Below are positions 6,533-11,508 of a stretch of 11,508 bases of DNA, in pieces; within the stretch, counting starts at the first letter, position 1; each line of letters begins with the position of its first letter. Under the pieces are notes generated by a model. The model was not told the origin of the DNA and searched no databases. It saw only the letters and a program-made list of their open reading frames with translations. The stretch is from positions 1 through 11,508 of the forward strand of contig JAJUFY010000042.1 in assembly GCA_029263635.1 (NCBI GenBank), written 5' to 3'. Source of the DNA: Ectothiorhodospiraceae bacterium (GTDB taxonomy: Bacteria > Pseudomonadota > Gammaproteobacteria > Nitrococcales > AK92). The position numbers and the translations under genes were made by a program.

Positions 6533-6560
6533 TTGCGCGAGCCTGGGAAAGCTCCATAAT
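6533..6560 (+). promoter_or_regulatory. Probable sigma-70 promoter for the tRNA-Gly gene
   Basis: A candidate -10 box CATAAT (6555-6560) lies 16 bases after TTGCGC (6533-6538), a partial match to TTGACA. Transcription would start about 5 bases before the mature tRNA end at 6572, as is common for single tRNA genes. The -10 box is good (5 of 6); the -35 box is weak. Confidence 0.6.
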
Positions 6561-6571
6561 ACAAGGCATCC

Positions 6572-6645
6572 GCGGGCGTAGTTCAATGGTAGAACTTCGG
6601 CTTCCCAAGCCGATAGCGTGGGTTCGATTCCCATCGCCCGCTCCA
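6572..6645 (+). tRNA. tRNA-Gly (anticodon CCC)
   Basis: A full cloverleaf can be drawn. The 7-bp acceptor stem is GCGGGCG (6572-6578) with CGCCCGC (6635-6641), the discriminator is T6642 and the CCA is encoded at 6643-6645. The D-arm contains AGTTCAATGGTAGAAC. The anticodon stem is TCGGC/GCCGA with loop TTCCCAA and anticodon CCC at 6604-6606. The T-loop is TTCGATT. The anticodon reads GGG codons, which are plausible in a GC-rich genome. It stands alone, not in a tRNA cluster, and no integrase or attachment-site repeat is visible beside it. Confidence 0.97.
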
Positions 6646-6656
6646 TCTTCCGACCT

Positions 6657-6687
6657 CTCCCGCACCGGCCGACGGCCGGTGCGGGAG
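6657..6687. terminator. Perfect 14-bp hairpin between tRNA-Gly and the BON gene
   Basis: The arms 6657-6670 and 6674-6687 are perfectly complementary, with only GAC between them. The right arm ends five bases before the stop codon of the convergent BON gene. The position fits a shared transcript end for the tRNA (plus) and the BON gene (minus). It lacks a T-run on either strand, so it may stabilise RNA ends or pause polymerase rather than act as a classical intrinsic terminator. Confidence 0.6.
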
Positions 6688-6692
6688 CCTCG

Positions 6693-6992
6693 CTAGCGCA
6701 GGCGGGTCTCCAGCCTGTTGATCACTTCGACCACGCCCGGCGTTGCTTCGGCGATGTCCTCCGCCTGCCGGGCCAGCGGAGGCGACGGCGCCTCGCCGGT
6801 CAGCACCACCAGGCCGCGCTCGGCGGCAACGGTCAGGCTGGCGGTATCCCCGCCCCAGGCCTGCTCGATGCGGCGGTAGACCTCGCGGGCCAGGCCTTCA
6901 TTATCGAGCGGATTGCCGCTGACCACCGCAGCCTGCCCTGCCGTGGCCAGCGCCAGGAATATCGGCGCGATCCAGACGAACTTGCTATGCAT
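6693..6992 (-). CDS. Small exported BON-domain protein
   Basis: This encodes 99 residues. The first 21 look like a Sec signal peptide: Lys4, then a hydrophobic core, then ATAGQA with cleavage likely before AVVSG. The mature part of about 78 residues is a single BON domain, seen in LAREVYRRIEQAW, then LTVAAERGLVVLTGEAP, then AEDIAEATPGVVEVINRLE. BON domains bind phospholipid membranes or partner proteins, and small periplasmic ones (OsmY-like) are linked to envelope stress. No lipobox cysteine is present, so it is probably soluble in the periplasm. The gene follows the GGDEF-EAL gene by 42 bp on the same strand and ends just before the 14-bp hairpin, so it may be the last gene of that transcript. 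The ribosome site is not strong. The exact role is unknown. Confidence 0.82.
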   Translation of the reverse strand: MHSKFVWIAPIFLALATAGQAAVVSGNPLDNEGLAREVYRRIEQAWGGDTASLTVAAERGLVVLTGEAPSPPLARQAEDIAEATPGVVEVINRLETRLR

Positions 6993-7034
6993 GCTCCGAT
7001 CTCTGGGGCGGCAGGCCGCCGTTTCAAGGCCGGC

Positions 7035-9908
7035 TCAGGCTTCCGCCTGTTGCCGCCATAGCATCAGGAATTCATCCCGCGGAACCGGCCGGCCGAAGTA
7101 GAAGCCCTGCGCCACGTCGCACTGCCGCGCGCGCAGAAATTCCATCTGCTCGGCCGTTTCCACCCCTTCGGCGATGACCTTGAGCTGGAAGTTCTGCGCC
7201 AGGTCGAGCACCGTCTCGGTGATCTTGGCGTCGGTGATATCGCTGGTGACATTGCGGATGAACGACTGATCGATCTTGACGACGTGGATCGGGAAGTAGC
7301 GAAAGTAGGCGAACGAGGAACAGCCAGTCCCGAAGTCGTCGATGGAAATGACGATCCCCATCCGCTCGACTTCCTGCAACAGCCGCCGGTGCGCTGCGCT
7401 GTCTTCGATGAAGACCCGCTCGGTGAGCTCGAGCCCGAGATAGCGGGCCAGGCCATCATCGGCGTAGGCATGGAGGTCGCGAAGCAGCTGATCGTGGCGG
7501 AACTGGGCGGCCGAGACATTCACGCACAGCTGCGGCAGCGGCAACCCGCGGCGTCTCCAGCAAGCCAGGTCATTGCAGACCAGCTGGATGACCAGCGAGC
7601 CGATCGGCACGATCAGGCCGGTCTCCTCGGTCAGCGGGATGAACTCGCCGGGCGGCACCATGCGGCCATTGCGGGGCCAGCGCAGCAGCGCCTCGGCGCC
7701 GACCACCCGCCCGGAATGCAGTTCCACCTGCGGCTGGTAGTACACCGTGAATTCACCCCGGTCGAGAGCCAGGTGGAGGTTGCGCTTCATCTCCAGCCGA
7801 CGCAGCGCGATCCGGTGCAGCCGGGTGGAGTACATGGCGAAGGTGTTGCGGCCGGCCGCCTTGGCCTGGTACATCGCGGAATCGGCGTGTTTCACCAGGG
7901 ACTCGGCATCGACCCCCGCTTCGGGATAGGTGGCGATGCCGATACTGGTGGACACATAGACTTCGCTGTCGCCTAGCCGGAACCGCTGCTTCAGCGCCTC
8001 CAGGATCTTCTCGGCCACCGCGGCACAGTCATAGGTATGCGGCAGGTCCTCCGCCAGGATCAGGAACTCGTCGCCGCCCTGGCGGCAGATGATGTCGGTG
8101 TCGCGCAGCACCGAGCGCAGCCGCTCGGCAAACAGCCGCAACAGCAGATCGCCGCTGGCATGACCGAGAGTGTCGTTGATGTCCTTGAAGTTATCCAGGT
8201 CGAGGAAGAATACCGCCAGCGACTGCCGATCGCGGGCGGCGTGATGAATCGCCCGCTGCAGATGTTCCTCGAACATCATCCGGTTGGGCAGCCCGGTCAG
8301 CGGGTCATGCCGGGCGAGGTGCGCGAGTTCGTTCGCCACCCGCTCGCGTTCCATCACTTCCCGGGCCAGCTTCCGGTTGCTGGCGACGAGCTCCGACGTC
8401 CGCTGCGCCACCCGCCGCTCCAGATCGGCATTCAGCTTGCGGATGCGCGCCGAGCTATGCTCGAGCAACTGCTTCGCGCGCAGCGCAAAGCCGAGCATCC
8501 CGGCCAGCAGCGCACCGATGGCAAGCACCAGCTCCGGCAGCAGCGTCCCTGCGCTCTCGCGCAGGCCAGCCAGCGGCCAGACCGCCAGCTGCCATGACAG
8601 CCCCCGCATCTGCAGCGGCAGCCGCACCAGGAACTGCTCGCTCTCCGGCAGGGGCTGGCTGCTGTAGATGCGCTGGTCGCCATTGAAGAGCGCGATGCCG
8701 TAGCCGCGCTCCAGTTCATCGCGGAGGAGATGCTCGGCCAGGCCTTGTACGTCGAAGACGGCGACCATGAGGCCGGCGAACCGCCCCTCCCAGTAGACCG
8801 GCAGATAGGCAAAGACGCCATAGCCGGCGGCGTGTGGAAATGGCTGCGAGAACTCCGGCCGGCGCTGCTCCAGAGCGGGCAGAATCGCCTCCCACTGGGC
8901 AGGGTCACGGGCGAGGTTAACGCCGATAAAGCGCGCATTGGACTCGGCCGGCACCACCTGCCTGACCGTGAACTGATCGTCGGCCCAGGCGAAGCCGAGA
9001 TACTGCCGCTGCTCGACCAGCAGCCGTGCCGCGATGCGCCAGGGCTCGGCAGGCGGCGCCTGCCGTTCCTCCAGGCGCTCCGCCATCTGTACCAGCGTAT
9101 CGACCTCCAGCCGGAGTTCGCTGATGAGCGCATTGCGCATGGTGCGGGCCTCGACCCGGTTGTTGCGCGCGAACTGGGTGGTTTCCCAGGCTTCCAGCGC
9201 CTGCCAGAACAGCGCCGACAGCAGCAGTACGCCGACCGTGGCGCTCAACGGCAGCCAGGGCGAAGGTGTCGGCGCGCGTTCGAACCGTGTCAGCCGGGCG
9301 GCTTCCGCTAACAGCCCGGCTCCGAGCAGGATCAGCACCAGCGCGACCTGCAAGGCAATTCCCCTGACCCCGGTGATGGGGTGGGCGGGCTCGGCGCCGG
9401 CCAGGAAGCCGAACAGCGGCAGCAGGCCGAAGGCGGCGGTGACCGTGCCGAGCAGGCCAAGCCAGACACTCGGATAGCGCAGTGCCTGCCAGGCGGTACG
9501 GATACTGACAGCGATGCCTACCAGAACCACCGCCACCGCCGCCAGCGGCGGCTGCCAGATTGGACCGCCGGCCATGTAGGGCAGGGCATAGGCCAGCCTG
9601 TCCAGCCCGGCATCCGGCGGCAGCAGTTCGCCAACCAGGCTTAGCGTGCCGATCACGATGGCCAGCCCCGCCAGCAGCCGCGGCAGCAACCGGCGGCCGC
9701 TGTCTGCCGTCGCCAGGGCCAGCCCACCCAGCAGCAGCCCCAGCGCCGACAGCAGGTAGATGTGCATCAGCAGCGGGCGCAGCCCGATGAAGATCGCCGG
9801 GTCGATGCTCCGGCTGAGCAGCACGAGCAGGCCGAATCCCGCTGCGACGATTCCGCTCAACCGCGCCAGCGGATGGACACGCGGACTGGTATTCGGGGGT
9901 GGATTCAT
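7035..9908 (-). CDS. Membrane GGDEF-EAL protein with periplasmic CHASE-like sensor
   Basis: This 957-residue inner-membrane protein is predicted to make and/or break cyclic di-GMP. The order is: seven hydrophobic segments (about 16-238); a periplasmic region (about 239-455) resembling CHASE or similar sensors (FAWADDQFTVRQVVP, FAYLPVYWEGRFAGL); another membrane segment (456-476); a coiled coil (about 478-530); GGDEF (about 531-695); and EAL (about 705-950). The cyclase motif GGDEF is intact at 611-615, with an inhibitory RxxD site (RDTD, 602-605) five residues before it. The EAL side is also intact: EALLRW (739-744), Asn797, Glu830 in ELTE, Asp857-Asp858 in DDFGTG, Lys878 and Glu914/Glu917 in AEGVET. 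Both activities are therefore possible. The ATG at 9906-9908 is the natural N-terminus before the first membrane segment; its ribosome site is weak. The much longer open frame upstream runs antisense through the AsmA gene and is not real. The gene is divergent from AsmA. Confidence 0.92.
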   Translation of the reverse strand: MNPPPNTSPRVHPLARLSGIVAAGFGLLVLLSRSIDPAIFIGLRPLLMHIYLLSALGLLLGGLALATADSGRRLLPRLLAGLAIVIGTLSLVGELLPPDAGLDRLAYALPYMAGGPIWQPPLAAVAVVLVGIAVSIRTAWQALRYPSVWLGLLGTVTAAFGLLPLFGFLAGAEPAHPITGVRGIALQVALVLILLGAGLLAEAARLTRFERAPTPSPWLPLSATVGVLLLSALFWQALEAWETTQFARNNRVEARTMRNALISELRLEVDTLVQMAERLEERQAPPAEPWRIAARLLVEQRQYLGFAWADDQFTVRQVVPAESNARFIGVNLARDPAQWEAILPALEQRRPEFSQPFPHAAGYGVFAYLPVYWEGRFAGLMVAVFDVQGLAEHLLRDELERGYGIALFNGDQRIYSSQPLPESEQFLVRLPLQMRGLSWQLAVWPLAGLRESAGTLLPELVLAIGALLAGMLGFALRAKQLLEHSSARIRKLNADLERRVAQRTSELVASNRKLAREVMERERVANELAHLARHDPLTGLPNRMMFEEHLQRAIHHAARDRQSLAVFFLDLDNFKDINDTLGHASGDLLLRLFAERLRSVLRDTDIICRQGGDEFLILAEDLPHTYDCAAVAEKILEALKQRFRLGDSEVYVSTSIGIATYPEAGVDAESLVKHADSAMYQAKAAGRNTFAMYSTRLHRIALRRLEMKRNLHLALDRGEFTVYYQPQVELHSGRVVGAEALLRWPRNGRMVPPGEFIPLTEETGLIVPIGSLVIQLVCNDLACWRRRGLPLPQLCVNVSAAQFRHDQLLRDLHAYADDGLARYLGLELTERVFIEDSAAHRRLLQEVERMGIVISIDDFGTGCSSFAYFRYFPIHVVKIDQSFIRNVTSDITDAKITETVLDLAQNFQLKVIAEGVETAEQMEFLRARQCDVAQGFYFGRPVPRDEFLMLWRQQAEA

Positions 9909-9938
9909 CCGGACACTGCGCAGCGGCGAGGTCCGGGG

Positions 9939-10001
9939 CTCATCTGGTACAGCATGTTCCGGACGTGGGCTTTTGCTTGCTGATCGCCAATGCCAGATGA
10001 G
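9939..10001. promoter_or_regulatory. Inverted repeat in the divergent GGDEF-EAL / AsmA control region
   Basis: CTCATCTGG (9939-9947) is the exact reverse complement of CCAGATGAG (9993-10001), 45 bases apart. A shorter pair, CCGGAC (9909-9914) and GTCCGG (9931-9936), lies just before the GGDEF-EAL start codon. The 243-bp gap (9909-10151) must hold promoters for both divergent genes. An AT-rich TATTAAAAT at 10062-10070 is the best -10 candidate for the AsmA gene but has no good -35 box. The repeats could be a regulator's half-sites or RNA structure; chance is not excluded. Confidence 0.3.
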
Positions 10002-10151
10002 GGTCAGGCAGTGAAACCAAAATCCGCCGCCGGTTGGTATCAACCCTTCCCGATCGCACTGTATTAAAATGTGGCATCCGCACCACGAGCCGCTTGCCGG
10101 CCGCTGTTGCAGCCGGTCCGAAACCGGATCTATCGGCCAATGGAGACGCTG

Positions 10152-11508
10152 ATGGCGCGTGTGCTGAAATGGATCCTCATTGCCGCGGCGGCGCTCGTGG
10201 TGCTGCTGATCGCAGCCGTCGTCGCTGTGGTCGTGCTGGTCGATCCAAACGACTACAAGGACCAGATTGCCCAGGCCGTCGAGCAGCAGACCGGGCGCAC
10301 GCTGACCATCGAGGGCGACCTCGATCTCACCTTCTTCCCCTGGCTCGGCCTCAAGCTCGGCCGGGCGCAACTGAGCGACGCGCCCGGCTTTGGCGACCAG
10401 CCCTTCGCCCGGCTCGACGGAGCGCGGCTGGCGGTCGCGGTCTGGCCGCTGCTCAGCCAGCAACGCCTGGTGCTCGACAAGATCGAGGTCAATGGGCTGA
10501 ACCTGCGGCTCATCCGCAATGAGCAGGGCCGCGGCAATTGGGAGGACCTGGCCGAGCGGTTCGCTGCCGAAGAGCAGGCGCCGGCCGAACCGCAGCCGGA
10601 GCAGCCCGGCCGGCAACTGGCCATCGAGAGCCAGGGCGGGCTGGAACTCAAGGATGCCGCCATCCTCTGGGAAGACCGCCAGGCCGGCACCCGTTACCTG
10701 ATAAGCCCGTTCAACGTCACCGTCTCCGAGCTGAACCCGGAGCAGCCGATTCCGCTGCGCGCACGCTGGGCGCTGCAGGCCACCGATGCACCCGAGCTCA
10801 GCGGCGAGCTGACGGCGCGGGTGCGCTACGATCAGGCCGGCCAGAAAGTCGCCGTGCAGGATCTGGTCCTGGACGCGCTGGCACGCGGCGAGCAGCTGCC
10901 GGGCGGCGAGCTCAGGGCCAGTCTGCGCGCCATGGTGGAAGCCGACCTGCAGGCGCAACGCTACGCCGTGCCGCAGGCCACGCTGCAGGTGGCCGGCGTG
11001 ACGGCCAATCTTGCGGCGGAAGCCGGCATGCAGAACGAGCAGCTGGCAGCCAGCGGTACCCTGACCCTGCCCTCGTTCAATGCCCGCGAACTGATGCGGC
11101 GCCTGGAGCTGGAAGTGCCGCCGACGGCCGATCCGAACGCGCTGGCCAGCGTGGCACTAACCGCCCGGCTGCGCTTCGACGGTCAAGGACTGGCTCTCGA
11201 ACAGCTGCAGGGCGAGCTCGACCAGACCAACATCCGCGGCCAGGCGCAGATACCCTCCTTCGACCCGCTCACGGCGCGCTTCCAGCTGGCGCTGGATCAG
11301 CTGGACCTGGACCGCTATCTCGCGCCGGCACAGGAAGGCGAGCCCGCCCCGGCACCGCCGGGCGAGCCGGCGCCGGAGACGGAGCTGCCGGTCGACTTGC
11401 TGCGCGAGCTGAATCTTGACGGCACCGTCAGCATCGACCGGCTGACCGTCAAGAAAGTCAATGTCACTGACATCAAGACCACCATCACGGCCCGCAACGG
11501 CGTGATCA
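10152..11508 (+). CDS. AsmA family protein, N-terminal part (runs off the window)
   Basis: At least 452 residues are open to the right edge with no stop. Residues about 6-31 are one hydrophobic anchor (LIAAAALVVLLIAAVV). It is followed by the AsmA N-terminal signature: DPNDYKDQIAQAVEQQTGR, then LTIEGDLDLTFFPWLGL, then LSDAPGFGDQPFARL. The rest is the repetitive beta-rich pattern of AsmA/TamB-like proteins, with a Pro/Glu-rich break (EGEPAPAPPGEPAPE) shortly before LNLDGTVSIDRLTVKKVNV. These proteins are anchored in the inner membrane, span the periplasm and are thought to carry phospholipids toward the outer membrane. GGAG at 10142-10145 lies six bases before the ATG at 10152. A second in-frame ATG at 10140 lacks such a site. 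In several proteobacteria asmA is followed by mutY, but nothing past the edge can be seen here. Confidence 0.93.
   Translation, partial: MARVLKWILIAAAALVVLLIAAVVAVVVLVDPNDYKDQIAQAVEQQTGRTLTIEGDLDLTFFPWLGLKLGRAQLSDAPGFGDQPFARLDGARLAVAVWPLLSQQRLVLDKIEVNGLNLRLIRNEQGRGNWEDLAERFAAEEQAPAEPQPEQPGRQLAIESQGGLELKDAAILWEDRQAGTRYLISPFNVTVSELNPEQPIPLRARWALQATDAPELSGELTARVRYDQAGQKVAVQDLVLDALARGEQLPGGELRASLRAMVEADLQAQRYAVPQATLQVAGVTANLAAEAGMQNEQLAASGTLTLPSFNARELMRRLELEVPPTADPNALASVALTARLRFDGQGLALEQLQGELDQTNIRGQAQIPSFDPLTARFQLALDQLDLDRYLAPAQEGEPAPAPPGEPAPETELPVDLLRELNLDGTVSIDRLTVKKVNVTDIKTTITARNGVI

Noticed and set aside
6474..6571. TPP riboswitch upstream of thiS
   Set aside because: The gap is about 100 bp and I find none of the conserved thi-box stretches on the minus strand.
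6572..6645. tRNA-Gly as an integration site for a genomic island
   Set aside because: No integrase and no repeat of the tRNA 3' end is visible in the window; the flanking genes look like core genes.
6474..6665. N-terminal extension of ThiS containing a GNRTHAIGLGSRSSTIELR-type peptide
   Set aside because: This peptide is the antisense translation of the tRNA-Gly gene, a common false annotation. ThiS has its normal 66-residue length without it.
9909..10958. N-terminal extension of the GGDEF-EAL frame by about 350 residues
   Set aside because: It lies antisense to the AsmA gene and through the divergent promoter region; the extension has no domain features.

Overview
The window is GC-rich bacterial chromosome, most likely from a gammaproteobacterium. 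ThiS and ThiG resemble Pseudomonas-type proteins as I remember them, AhpF is of the E. coli/Pseudomonas type, and the tRNA has an encoded CCA. The genus cannot be named from this stretch. Most of it looks like ordinary core and accessory chromosome. I see no transposase, integrase, phage gene, CRISPR array, toxin-antitoxin pair or recognisable defence island.

Layout. Bases 1-119 are an exact copy of 888-1006, an internal piece of a transporter gene, and are joined directly to the 3' third of ahpF (to 535). This is the oddest thing here and probably marks an assembly or template-switch chimera at the window edge. A strong bidirectional terminator (about 551-585) separates ahpF from a convergent CynX/NimT-like MFS transporter (601-1755, minus). 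Divergent from it is a second MFS transporter, similar to the fosmidomycin-resistance group (1966-3198, plus). A NYN-nuclease/LOTUS protein (3244-4041, plus) follows it. The NYN gene overlaps tail-to-tail with a minus-strand pair: a DUF2243 membrane protein (4815-5255) and then a CtaG-like cytochrome oxidase assembly factor (4011-4805).

Next comes the thiamine-thiazole pair thiS-thiG (6273-6473 and 5416-6204, minus). A tRNA-Gly(CCC) on the plus strand (6572-6645) has its own promoter. A perfect 14-bp hairpin then separates it from a small exported BON-domain protein (6693-6992, minus). That gene lies 42 bp downstream of a large membrane GGDEF-EAL protein with a periplasmic sensor region (7035-9908, minus). 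An AsmA-family gene (10152 to the window end, plus) is divergent from the GGDEF-EAL gene and runs off the right edge.

How the genes work together. ThiS and ThiG are direct partners in thiazole synthesis. DUF2243 and CtaG are probably co-transcribed and both carry many His/Asp residues near membrane segments, suggesting a joint copper or oxidase-assembly role. The BON protein may share a transcript with the c-di-GMP enzyme, and both relate to envelope or surface state. The other genes look like independent units. I found no convincing new multi-gene system. The best leads are the repeat-ahpF junction, the DUF2243-CtaG pair, the sensor architecture of the GGDEF-EAL protein and the leader hairpins before the second transporter.
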